Below are positions 48,302 to 56,283 of a DNA stretch of 64,000 nt, one piece after another. This stretch comes from Maribacter sp. (lineage in GTDB: Bacteria; Bacteroidota; Bacteroidia; Flavobacteriales; Flavobacteriaceae). Position 1 is the first letter of the stretch. Each line of letters begins with the position of its first letter. The position numbers and the translations under genes were made by a program. The notes below the pieces were generated by a model. It was given only the letters and a program-made list of their open reading frames with translations, had not been told where the DNA came from and ran no database searches. The DNA is taken from assembly GCA_002749285.1 (NCBI GenBank), contig PDPR01000013.1, positions 89,623 through 153,622 on the forward strand, given 5' to 3'.

Positions 48302-48330
48302 CTAAGGTATGACTAATTTTTTATTCCCAA
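48302..48330 (-). promoter_or_regulatory. Promoter of tRNA-Val (GAC)
   Basis: TTTTGGG with TTG at 48330-48328 and TACCTTAG at 48309-48302 are 18 bases apart. The spacing is the same as for the tRNA-Val (UAC) gene. Confidence 0.6.
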
Positions 48331-48503
48331 AACTTACCCGCCGAGAATGATCGGCAAATCGCTAAAATATTTTTGAGTTTTGGGCGCGTTGGGGGAAAAC
48401 CAATATCCCCCATCAATATAATTTACTCTTGGGCATGGTTTTGTTTTGGTCGCACACCCCTATCCTATAAGCAAACGCCCCGGCTTTTCGGAGCTTACCA
48501 CAT

Positions 48504-48788
48504 TTATTCGTTTTCCGCCTTTATACTATCCATTTCCTTCCTGAACCTTAGGATCATAAAGCTATCGAATTGTTGCTCAATACTGTCACGCATGAACCTC
48601 CAGTTCGAGGATGTCATTCTCAGGTTAAAATCCCTGATTTTATTGAACCGTGCCATATTGAACCGATTGGCACGCCAAGCCGCCTCTGTACTTTCCTTAT
48701 GTTTCAGGTCCTGAAGATATATCCCTATACCAAAACTTAGTACAACAACAACCAACACGGTTATCCAAAATTTCGAATTTGTCTTCAT
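48504..48788 (-). CDS. Small single-span membrane protein, unknown function
   Basis: This 94-residue protein has one N-terminal membrane helix (FWITVLVVVVLSFGIGIYL, about residues 7-26). A charged, helical region rich in Arg and Asn (about 30-75) follows, and the end is acidic (KEMDSIKAENE). AAGGATG precedes the start. The plus-strand frame over the same bases looks less like a protein. I do not recognise a family. It stands alone between tRNA-Val (GAC) and the Rhs remnant, so it may belong to either the core genome or the accessory island. Confidence 0.55.
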   Translation of the reverse strand: MKTNSKFWITVLVVVVLSFGIGIYLQDLKHKESTEAAWRANRFNMARFNKIRDFNLRMTSSNWRFMRDSIEQQFDSFMILRFRKEMDSIKAENE

Positions 48789-48894
48789 AACATCCTTGGT
48801 GATTTAGGGCATTGAATGGCAATGTATAAATACAGAAATCCATTACAATCTATAATAAAGTTAAAGCATTGCCGCATAACGACAAAATACATCT

Positions 48895-49671
48895 ACGATT
48901 GATTTACAAATATGACACCAACGGCAACATGGTATCCATGCCAACAAGGGCATAAAAGGTGCGACACCAACGGAAAAGGGCATTGCGTACAACCTGCCCG
49001 GATAAAAACAAACGATGGGGGGGAACAACGGTACGGTTTCGTATATTTACGATGCTACCGGGGCAAGACCCCGGAAGAACGTTCTTGAAAATGGTGTTGG
49101 CACTTTTACCGATTATGCCGGTAATTACATATATGAGAACGGCACATTGCAGTTCTTCAACCATCCGGAAGGATACGTTGAACCGGACGGTTCAGGGGGA
49201 TACGACTATGTATACCAATATAGAGATGTTTGGGGCAATGTGAGGCTAAGCTACGCCGATATTAATAGCGACGGTTCCGTTGACCAAGCGGAGATACTCC
49301 AAGAGAGGAACTACTATCCATTTGGGCTGCAGCACAAGGGTTACAATGGAAATATCCAAGGAGTAGAGAATAACCATTTCACCTATCAGGGACAGGAACT
49401 TACAGAGGACCTGGGTCTTAACGTACATGAATGGAGATACAGGATGAGCGACCCTGCGATTGGTAGGTTCTGGCAAGTTGACCCATTGGCGGAGGACTTC
49501 ATGTATAACTCAACCTATGCTTTTCAAGAGAACAAGCTGGGCATTGGTGTAGAATTGGAAGGCTTAGAAGTTAGCAGGCATGAATGGTTAGATGAAAATG
49601 GTCAGAACAATATAAGGTATGACGCCCAAATAAAGTTTTCAATAATTCCAGCGCATCAATTGACCAAGTAA
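48895..49671 (+). pseudogene. Decayed Rhs core, C-terminal end
   Basis: This is the last part of a Bacteroidota Rhs/YD-repeat protein. It begins abruptly with LIYKYDTNGNMVS, then shifts frame near 48937 and continues as HANKGIKG. It has an in-frame stop near 49003 and goes on with TVSYIYDATGA, DVWGNVRLSYAD, NYYPFGLQHKGYN, FTYQGQELTEDLGLNVHEW, RYRMSDPAIGRFWQVDPLAE and YAFQENKLGIGVELEGLE, the hallmark end of the Rhs core. The more than 1000 residues of upstream repeats are missing, as are signal and secretion domains. The open frame ends at 49671 through a one-base shift; the C-terminal domain continues in another frame. Confidence 0.9.
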
Positions 49672-50231
49672 TAGACTATGCGAACAACATAGCGGGTCAA
49701 ATTGAAAATGATTTTAGTGGAGTTGATAGCGATGGTAATATTGTAAGTACCTCTGTCACTCTTGAATTTGTTGCGGAAGTAGATACCGAAAATGATTTCT
49801 TTATTGAATTTACTGATAAAATTCAAGGGTCCAAGGCTGGTGCGGAAGGCAGAGCAGATGAAATTGGAGATACCGAAGTAAACAGAATGCAAATCTTAAT
49901 TCCCGGTAAAGCGGGGTCTAGTGTAGGTGAGCCAGTTACTGAAGATAGATTGCCTTACAATGGTGCCCATGAGTATGGACATACAGCAGGTCTAAACCAC
50001 CAAGAGCCTGGTTCAAACATAACTATAAATGGGATTACCCTAGGGCGAACCAATCTAATGAGAAGTTCTACCCAAGAAGGTAGGCAGAGAGGCGGAGTTA
50101 ACGGAGAACAATTGTCCGTATTACAGAATACTGTTAATACACCGTTTATGGTGAATTTTAGACAACAAATGAGGCAGTCACAACAGAAATTTGAAAAAAA
50201 CATGAACAGAATATTAAACCCTAAATTATGA
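49639..50231 (+). pseudogene. Rhs-linked metzincin-like toxin domain, frameshifted from its core
   Basis: Continuing the Rhs core in the next frame, about 195 residues run from NNSSASIDQVIDYANN to MNRILNPKL. They contain HEYGHTAGLNH (49968-50000), a full HExxHxxGxxH zinc motif, and NLM (Met at 50058-50060) in the right place for a metzincin Met-turn. It is therefore probably a metallopeptidase toxin of a polymorphic Rhs effector. The frame change maps to a T run at about 49635-49640; one more T would join core and toxin. The DNA is more A+T-rich than its surroundings. The first ATG in this frame (49887) is unlikely to be a true start. The specific family is unknown. Confidence 0.75.
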
Positions 50232-50689
50232 CTATTTTAAAAGCAGGTCTGAAAAAGAGTCTTTTGGTTTTAGGTGTAGCAATCACATTCGTTTGCTGCA
50301 AGGAAAAAAAGGAAACTGCTAAAGAATCTATAGCAAAAGATTCTATTGAATCGGTGGTTTATGAGTTAGAAATCGAAAAGTTGAATTGCACGGAGAACAA
50401 AAAGGATGTAGCCGCTTTGTTTTTTGAAGGAGGTTTCAGTGATGATTCCGTTCAGGTATTTGTTAATAATAAAAAGGTATTTGCCGATAAGATTACAACC
50501 GATAGGTCGCTTGGAGCTGCTATGGAGGTTGAATTGGGTAAGTTATCAATGATTACCGACTTAACCATTAGAATCAATAATTCTCAAAAAATGGATATTC
50601 TCAACAAGACGTGCAGCTTCACTTTTGTAAATTTTATTGATGACAGAGTCACGGTAAAATATGATAGTATATTCGTGCCGTACAATTAA
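50228..50689 (+). CDS. Putative immunity lipoprotein
   Basis: A 153-residue protein of unknown family. The N-terminal hydrophobic stretch LLVLGVAITFVCCK looks like a lipoprotein signal with an imperfect lipobox, followed by a Lys/Glu-rich tether. The rest, about 110 residues, looks like a beta-rich domain (KLNCTENKKDVAALFFEGGF to VKYDSIFVPYN). Its ATG overlaps the stop of the metzincin frame (ATGA). Position, size and export signal fit an immunity protein that neutralises the toxin in the periplasm. No homology supports this; it is inference from context. A strong terminator follows. Confidence 0.6.
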   Translation: MTILKAGLKKSLLVLGVAITFVCCKEKKETAKESIAKDSIESVVYELEIEKLNCTENKKDVAALFFEGGFSDDSVQVFVNNKKVFADKITTDRSLGAAMEVELGKLSMITDLTIRINNSQKMDILNKTCSFTFVNFIDDRVTVKYDSIFVPYN

Positions 50690-50703
50690 AGGGGTAATTT
50701 TAA

Positions 50704-50744
50704 GGATATAAGAAAACCGCCCAAGTGGCGGTTTTCTTATATCC
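50704..50744 (+). terminator. Terminator after the immunity gene
   Basis: GGATATAAGAAAACCGCC and its exact complement form an 18-bp stem with a five-base loop, 15 bases after the stop codon. It closes the toxin-immunity transcript. Confidence 0.88.
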
Positions 50745-51020
50745 TAAAGCGAAGCAACATTTTTATCAAAGAAATCCTTGAACTTCTTTTTGGTAAACAT
50801 GGTATCAATGATTTTAAGAATCCCCATCTCCGACTAGTCTGTGACTAGTGGCGGGTATGGGTGGGTTTATAGGTGTTTTTTTTGTAATTTACCCACTCTG
50901 TGAAGTTTTGGTTTTTATGGCATTATGGTACAAGTACGGCAATCGGACACCATCCCTATCAAGGCCTTTATAAAGGCAATCCCCAAAGCCCATGGGATAT
51001 GGGAATAACGCAATAAAAAA
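50745..51020. other. Non-coding stretch between the island and tRNA-Val (UAC)
   Basis: No gene is supported here. A 27-codon minus-strand frame (MGILKIIDTMFTKKKF..., about 50831-50748) may be a remnant. An inverted repeat ACTAGTC-TGT-GACTAGT lies at about 50834-50850. I see no recognisable transposase or integrase. Confidence 0.4.
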
Positions 51021-51045
51021 AGGCTATCTAAAATTTAGATAGCCT
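51021..51045 (-). terminator. Terminator of tRNA-Val (UAC)
   Basis: AGGCTATCTAAA and its complement form a 12-bp stem around one base; on the minus strand a T run follows. It begins four bases after the tRNA 3' end. Confidence 0.88.
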
Positions 51046-51048
51046 TTG

Positions 51049-51123
51049 TGGGCCCTACTGGATTCGAACCAGTGACCCCCTGCTTGTAAGGCAGGTGCTC
51101 TGAACCAACTGAGCTAAGAGCCC
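51049..51123 (-). tRNA. tRNA-Val (UAC)
   Basis: The 75-base cloverleaf has acceptor GGGCTCT/AGGGCCC, anticodon stem CCTGC/GCAGG with loop CTTACAA (anticodon UAC) and T arm CTGGTTCGAATCCAG. Its T-arm side matches tRNA-Val (GAC) over more than 20 bases. CCA is not encoded. Confidence 0.95.
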
Positions 51124-51133
51124 TAACGGGGTG

Positions 51134-51162
51134 CAAATATAGAATAGTTTTCGTTCCCCCAA
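51134..51162 (-). promoter_or_regulatory. Promoter of tRNA-Val (UAC)
   Basis: TTG (51162-51160, within TTTTGGGGG) and TATATTTG (51141-51134, exact TAnnTTTG) are 18 bases apart, about 11 bases from the tRNA 5' end. This is a textbook Bacteroidota promoter. Confidence 0.75.
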
Positions 51163-51180
51163 AAGAAAAAATCAAAAAAA

Positions 51181-52392
51181 TCAAACAACTTCCGCTACGG
51201 TAAAAGTACTCCCGCCAATAAATATAAGGTCCTTCTTTCCTGCCTTCTTTTTAGCGGCATTAAAAGCCTTGTCCACAGAGTCATAAGCCCCGCCCATCAA
51301 TCCTTGTCCGTTTGCCTTCTCGACCAAGGTAGCGACATCCAGGCCACGCATTATATTTGGACAACAAAAATAATACTGGCCGTTTTTGGGGAAAAGAGGC
51401 AATATATGATCTAAATCCTTCCCCTGTACAAAGCCAAGAACCATATGCAAGGTTTTGAACTCTTGCTGTGCCAACTGCTCGACCACATAGGCAAGCCCTT
51501 CCTTATTATGTGCCGTATCACAAACAACCAATGGTTTTTTACCCAAAACCTGCCATCGACCCAATAATCCGGTATTCCCTACCACACGCATCAATCCCCG
51601 TTCGATATGTTTCTTTTTGACCTTAAGCCCCTTGAGTTCACCCAAGACGGCAAGTACCCCTTTTACGTTCCTGGATTGGTAATTCCCCAACAGGGATGTC
51701 TTGAACGTTTTATGTACAGCATGGTCCGCAAAAACAATCTTCGCATGTTTCGATGCTGCAATGTTCGTAAATACCTCTGCGATCTCCTCTTGATATTCAC
51801 TAACAACAACCGGGGTGTCCATTTTAATGATACCCGCTTTCTCCATTGCGATTTCCGAAAGGGTATCCCCAAGCATGTCCAAATGGTCCATCCCTATATT
51901 GGTTATCAATGCCACCTCGGGGTCAAGGATATTGGTAGAATCCAACCGTCCTCCCAGGCCTACCTCAACCACAGCTATATCAACTTGCTTATGGGCAAAG
52001 TAATCAAAAGCCATCCCTACGGTCATTTCAAAGAACGATAATTGGTTCTCCTCCAAAAAGACCTTATTCCTTTCAATAAACCGTACTACTTCCTTTTTTC
52101 GAATGGTCTTCCCATCGATCTTGATACGCTCCCTAAAATCCTTTAAATGTGGGGAGGTATAGAGCCCTACCCTATACCCTGCCTCTTGGAGTATCGAGGC
52201 CAGCATATGGCTACTGGAACCTTTTCCGTTGGTACCAGCCACATGTATGCTTTTGAATTTTGTTTCGGGATGTCCTAGAAAAGTCGAAAAAGCGAGGATA
52301 TTATCCATCTTGCCATTATATGCGACTTTTCCTTTTTGCTGATAGGCGGGAAGTTGGGAAAACATCCATGCCAAGGTTTCTTTATAGGCCAC
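51181..52392 (-). CDS. folC: Folylpolyglutamate/dihydrofolate synthase
   Basis: FolC joins glutamate to folates. The 403-residue protein has the ATP loop AGTNGKGSSSHM around residue 57, LYTSPHLKDFRERI, EVGLGGRLDSTNI and CDTAHNKEGLAYV. The start is a GTG at 52392; the first ATG would be nine codons in and would remove the conserved Y...TLAWMFSQLP start. The GTG directly follows the TAA of the TonB/TolA-like gene, which indicates coupled expression. Length is normal. Confidence 0.93.
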   Translation of the reverse strand: MAYKETLAWMFSQLPAYQQKGKVAYNGKMDNILAFSTFLGHPETKFKSIHVAGTNGKGSSSHMLASILQEAGYRVGLYTSPHLKDFRERIKIDGKTIRKKEVVRFIERNKVFLEENQLSFFEMTVGMAFDYFAHKQVDIAVVEVGLGGRLDSTNILDPEVALITNIGMDHLDMLGDTLSEIAMEKAGIIKMDTPVVVSEYQEEIAEVFTNIAASKHAKIVFADHAVHKTFKTSLLGNYQSRNVKGVLAVLGELKGLKVKKKHIERGLMRVVGNTGLLGRWQVLGKKPLVVCDTAHNKEGLAYVVEQLAQQEFKTLHMVLGFVQGKDLDHILPLFPKNGQYYFCCPNIMRGLDVATLVEKANGQGLMGGAYDSVDKAFNAAKKKAGKKDLIFIGGSTFTVAEVV

Positions 52393-53295
52393 TTATCCAC
52401 CCAATTTAAAATTGACCACCACAAAACCAATTTGTTGGCTGGGTGCATTGGAATCCAGGTTCCACTTGTGCTTAAAGGCCGTTTTTTTCGCTGGTTCCAA
52501 CAAACAAGGTGCGTTATTGGTCGTACCCTTGACCCCTGGTGTAGCGCTGATCACCTTTCCTGTGCGATCTACCACTATTTTTACGACGACCCTTCCTTCT
52601 TGGTTGCATTCTTGCCTTACCTTGCCCTTACTGACCAAGGAGCGGCCGTTTAGGCCATACCCGCCTGTTCCGCCACTTCCAGAACCCGGGCTACCGTAAT
52701 AACTTGTCGCATAGGGGTCTCCATTCGGCTTCCCCTTGTCACCGGGTCGATTACCATCCCCTTCACTACCCGAGGCCGTACCGTCGGATTTATTGAGCCC
52801 GCCCATGAGCTTGTCCAACTCGGCTTTTTTCGCTTCCTGTTCTTTTCTTTTCCTTTCTTCGGCCTCCCTTTTTTCACGTGCGATCTTATCCGCTTCCGCC
52901 TTGGCTTTCTTGGCTGCCGCATCTGCCTTTCGTTTGGCCTCTTGCTGTTGTCTGATCTTGATGCTTTCCTCGCTTTCCCGGGTAAGCAACTTTTCTGTCG
53001 GCTGTTCCTGCCCTGCTTTTTCTTCCTCTACCTCTTCAGGCACTGCCTCCTGCACTTGTTCTTCCTGTACATTTGGGGGCTTGGGGATATCCAAGGGTTC
53101 CGATCTGATCTTCTCTTTGGGCTGGTTGTTGCCCATACCTATGTCCATAGTTCCGAAATGCACCGAAATACCGTTCTCGATGGGCGGATCCATATAAGTC
53201 AGACCTACATAAAAAAGCAATAGCAGTAGTATACCCAACAAGGTTGTCGTGAGTATGAATGATTTTCTCTTGTGTCTCGTATCTAAAAACGACAT
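52393..53295 (-). CDS. TonB/TolA-like energy transducer
   Basis: A 300-residue periplasmic protein anchored by one helix (about residues 14-34). A proline/glutamate-rich part (60-100) and a long charged helix rich in Lys, Ala and Glu (about 105-165, TolA-like) follow. After that comes a Gly/Ser linker (170-225) and a C-terminal TonB-like domain (QEGRVVVKIVVDRTGKV to VVVNFKLGG). Overlapping exbD and neighbouring exbB show that it is the transducer of this Ton/Tol motor. Whether it serves nutrient receptors or envelope constriction is open. Confidence 0.88.
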   Translation of the reverse strand: MSFLDTRHKRKSFILTTTLLGILLLLLFYVGLTYMDPPIENGISVHFGTMDIGMGNNQPKEKIRSEPLDIPKPPNVQEEQVQEAVPEEVEEEKAGQEQPTEKLLTRESEESIKIRQQQEAKRKADAAAKKAKAEADKIAREKREAEERKRKEQEAKKAELDKLMGGLNKSDGTASGSEGDGNRPGDKGKPNGDPYATSYYGSPGSGSGGTGGYGLNGRSLVSKGKVRQECNQEGRVVVKIVVDRTGKVISATPGVKGTTNNAPCLLEPAKKTAFKHKWNLDSNAPSQQIGFVVVNFKLGG

Positions 53296-53681
53296 TAATC
53301 AGGTCGCACGGCCAGAATAACCTTATAATCGTTCCTATTGGCAATATCCATAACGTTTACCGCCTCTTTTATGGCAACGCTCTCCTCTGCCCTTAGGATT
53401 ATTGTTGGTTTATCCTGCCCTTTCAGTGCCTTTTTTAATTCAATTTCGATGTATTCCCCGTTTATTCTCTGGTTGTTCACAAAATATTCCAAGTTCTTGT
53501 TTATACTGACCGAGACATTCTGTGTATTTGTGGATTTCCCTTTCGCCTTCGGCAATAGCAGGTCCAATGCATTGGGTGAATTTGCCGTTAACATAAAGAA
53601 TACCAACAACAAGAAAACAATATCTGTCATAGACGACATACTGAAATCCGGGCTTACCTTATTCCTTCCTTTTAGTTTCAT
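53295..53681 (-). CDS. ExbD/TolR family biopolymer transport protein
   Basis: This 128-residue protein has one membrane helix (about 17-36) with the key aspartate in SMTDIVFLLLVFFML, then a periplasmic domain ending VNVMDIANRNDYKVILAVRP. It is part of the proton-driven Ton/Tol motor with ExbB. Its stop overlaps the transducer's ATG (TAATG). Confidence 0.93.
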   Translation of the reverse strand: MKLKGRNKVSPDFSMSSMTDIVFLLLVFFMLTANSPNALDLLLPKAKGKSTNTQNVSVSINKNLEYFVNNQRINGEYIEIELKKALKGQDKPTIILRAEESVAIKEAVNVMDIANRNDYKVILAVRPD

Positions 53682-53690
53682 CTTCGTCTA

Positions 53691-54386
53691 CTACAGTGGT
53701 TCGTTCAACAAATCGAGGAACTCAACAGCATTCGCCTCCATTTTATGGACCACCTTATCTGTTCTATTGACCAAGTGGTTATACCCGATATAAGCAATGA
53801 TCCCGACAATAAGACCTGCAACGGTAGTAGTCATCGCTGTATAAATACCTGATGCCAAAGAGCCCATTTCCGCTTGTCCCCCACTGGTGGCCATTTCATG
53901 GAATGCCAAAATCATACCAATAACGGTCCCCAAGAAACCAATCATCGGGGCTGCACCGGCCACAGTGGCCAAAACACTTACGTTCCTTTCCAGTTTGTAC
54001 ACTTCCAACGTACCGGCATTCTCAATGGCCGTATTAATATCATCCAAGGGTTTTCCTATTCTGGAGACCCCTTTCTCGGTCAAACGTGCCACAGGCGAAT
54101 CGGTCTGGGCGCACAATAATTTTGCCGCCTCCAATTTCCCGTTGGTCACATGATCCCGAATCTGGTTCATAAAGTCCTTATCTATTTTTGAAGCCGCCTT
54201 AATAGCGAAAATGCGTTCAAAATAGATATAAAGGGCCACGAACAGCAACACAAATAAGATTGCGATTATGATGATACTGCCCATACCGCCACTAAGGATC
54301 AAATCTATGATCGAAAGTGTCTTTTCTTCGGGTAGGGCTTCCCCAACAACTGTTGGGTCCTGTGCAAGATCTTGTAATATTGACAT
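53691..54386 (-). CDS. ExbB/TolQ family proton channel
   Basis: This 231-residue protein has about three membrane helices: a first near 30-55, and a conserved pair in the C-terminal half with VAGAAPMIGFLGTVIGMI and MTTTVAGLIVGIIAYIGYN. It forms the proton channel of the ExbBD motor. ExbD follows after nine bases and the transducer after that, giving an exbB-exbD-tonB/tolA-folC operon; nhaD ends 50 bases before the start of exbB's reading direction on the same strand. Confidence 0.93.
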   Translation of the reverse strand: MSILQDLAQDPTVVGEALPEEKTLSIIDLILSGGMGSIIIIAILFVLLFVALYIYFERIFAIKAASKIDKDFMNQIRDHVTNGKLEAAKLLCAQTDSPVARLTEKGVSRIGKPLDDINTAIENAGTLEVYKLERNVSVLATVAGAAPMIGFLGTVIGMILAFHEMATSGGQAEMGSLASGIYTAMTTTVAGLIVGIIAYIGYNHLVNRTDKVVHKMEANAVEFLDLLNEPL

Positions 54387-54436
54387 ATAGTTTCTATTCT
54401 TTAAGTTGCCTTAATAACGGTGTTTGATCGATAAAA

Positions 54437-55774
54437 TTATGCGTTTAACACAAAATCCCTCAGTAAAATAAAGGTTCCTGCCCCGGCCAAAAAACCAATC
54501 AAGGCGAGCCATGCGATCTTTTTAAGATACCAAAAGAAATCTATTTTCTCCATTCCCATGGCCACAACACCCGCAGCGGAACCAATAATCAACATACTCC
54601 CCCCTGTTCCTGCCGAATAGGCGATAAAATGCCATAAAGGATCATCCAACCCTTCCGAGAACATACCCATACTTGCAGCTACCAACGGAACATTGTCTAT
54701 TATAGCGGAACCTACCCCAAAGAGCATTACCACAATATCGGTATTTGGTACGGCCGCATTTAAACTAGCTGCCGCATGAAAGAGTATCCCCAGTGATTCC
54801 AGTGCCGCAACAGCCAATAGAATCCCCAAAAAGAACAAGATACTGGGCAATTCTATTTTCGACAATGAATAATGGACAGGGCTGTGATTGCCGACATGGC
54901 CATTATCATTCCCATCTACATTTGAGATATTGAACTTTGATTTACTGTATATTTCCGCAAATACGGCCACAACCGCCAAAGAAAGCATCATTCCCACATA
55001 AGGGGGCAAATGGGTTACACTCTTGAATATAGGGACAAATACAATCGCGGACAATCCCAAATACAACATGACAGGCCCAAATTTGGATTTCGGGGCCTCA
55101 TCCGCACTCATGTCCCTTTCAATCTCTCCTTTAAAAGCTGCATTCCTACTAGCCAAAAGTACCGGCACGACCATACAGACGATAGACGGGATCAATACAT
55201 GCTCTATCAATTGCAAGGCACTTACCTTATGTGCTATCCACAACATAGTCGTGGTTACATCGCCTATAGGTGACCAAGCCCCTCCTGCATTGGCCGCAAT
55301 AACAATCAGACCCGAAAACCACAAACGGGTGTTCCTGTCAACGATTACCTTCTGTAAAATGGTGATCAATACGATTGTTGCCGTAAGGTTATCAATGATT
55401 GCGGAAAGAATAAAGGCCAATATGGAAAACAACCAAAGTAACCTCCTTTTACTCTTGGTTTTTATAAAGCCCTTTATTGCCGCAAAACCATCAAAATAAT
55501 CTATAATCTCAACAATGGTCATGGCCCCAAGCAGGAAAAACAATATTTCCGCTGTCTTTCCTAAATGGTGCAATAATATCTCATCCATATGGGTGGCCTC
55601 CAACTCCCTTAGTTCCGCATTGACTTCAAAAACCGGCATATGGGCCAAGGCAATAACGGCCCAAAGCAAGGCCATCATGGCCAAGGCTGGGATCAGTTTG
55701 TCGATTTTCAGATTGTGTTCGAGGGTAATAGCAAGATAACCTGCTAAAAAAATGGCGATAACAATGGTTTCCAT
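54437..55774 (-). CDS. nhaD: Na+/H+ antiporter NhaD
   Basis: A 445-residue membrane protein with about 12 helices of the IT superfamily, exporting Na+ in exchange for H+. Family features are ILSAIIDNLTATIVLITIL, ANAGGAWSPIGDVTTTMLW and a second inverted half with IIDNVPLVAASMGMF and SAGTGGSMLIIGSAAGV. This fits a marine, salt-exposed organism. It precedes exbB by 50 bp on the same strand; co-transcription is possible. Confidence 0.92.
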   Translation of the reverse strand: METIVIAIFLAGYLAITLEHNLKIDKLIPALAMMALLWAVIALAHMPVFEVNAELRELEATHMDEILLHHLGKTAEILFFLLGAMTIVEIIDYFDGFAAIKGFIKTKSKRRLLWLFSILAFILSAIIDNLTATIVLITILQKVIVDRNTRLWFSGLIVIAANAGGAWSPIGDVTTTMLWIAHKVSALQLIEHVLIPSIVCMVVPVLLASRNAAFKGEIERDMSADEAPKSKFGPVMLYLGLSAIVFVPIFKSVTHLPPYVGMMLSLAVVAVFAEIYSKSKFNISNVDGNDNGHVGNHSPVHYSLSKIELPSILFFLGILLAVAALESLGILFHAAASLNAAVPNTDIVVMLFGVGSAIIDNVPLVAASMGMFSEGLDDPLWHFIAYSAGTGGSMLIIGSAAGVVAMGMEKIDFFWYLKKIAWLALIGFLAGAGTFILLRDFVLNA

Positions 55775-56283
55775 ATAATATGTAATTTATTCAACTGATT
55801 ACTTTGATCCTGTTTTGGTTGGTCTTGCCTAAAGGTATTTAAAATTGCTTTTCCGGCAACATCCTAAGCACCTTTTAAATATCGATCTGTCATCCACACT
55901 CCCTATTCTCTCCGAAAATAGGCAAAAACCCCCACCATTCCTTAATTTCAAATAAAATCGGGAATTGAACCTACCTTTTCATTGTCATATTTCATATTTG
56001 TCCCAAGGGGATTTCCCTTTCCTTTCAAGGTTATGTGACCTTAATTTCATTTCCACATCCCTCATCCAACCAAAACGCCCCCCAAACAAAGGGCGGCATA
56101 ATCCCATGATCCTTTTTCAAATCAGTTCGAAGATTTCTGTCGACAAATATAAAATACATAAATTAAAAAATGGCTTTTCCTTCTTTTAAACTTAAATTCC
56201 ATATTTCCAGAACATCTTCCCAATACGTGCGGAATTATACAACATAACTGTATATTTGTTAACAATAACCTAAACCCAACATA
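55775..56283. other. Divergent intergenic region, nhaD to acyl-CoA dehydrogenase
   Basis: These 509 bases hold the two divergent promoters but no convincing gene. An exact TAnnTTTG box, TATATTTG at 56251-56258, lies 25 bases before the acyl-CoA dehydrogenase ATG. Open frames here have no protein-like features. Confidence 0.6.

Noticed and set aside
48373-48714. Plus-strand open frame of 113 codons
   Set aside because: Overlaps the small membrane protein on the other strand, which has a better start, a membrane helix and charged tail.
50834-50850. Inverted repeat ACTAGTC-TGT-GACTAGT as a transposon end
   Set aside because: No matching second end, target duplication or transposase was found nearby.
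55965-56189. Plus-strand open frame of 74 codons in the nhaD-acyl-CoA dehydrogenase gap
   Set aside because: Low-complexity translation with no ribosome-binding or family features.
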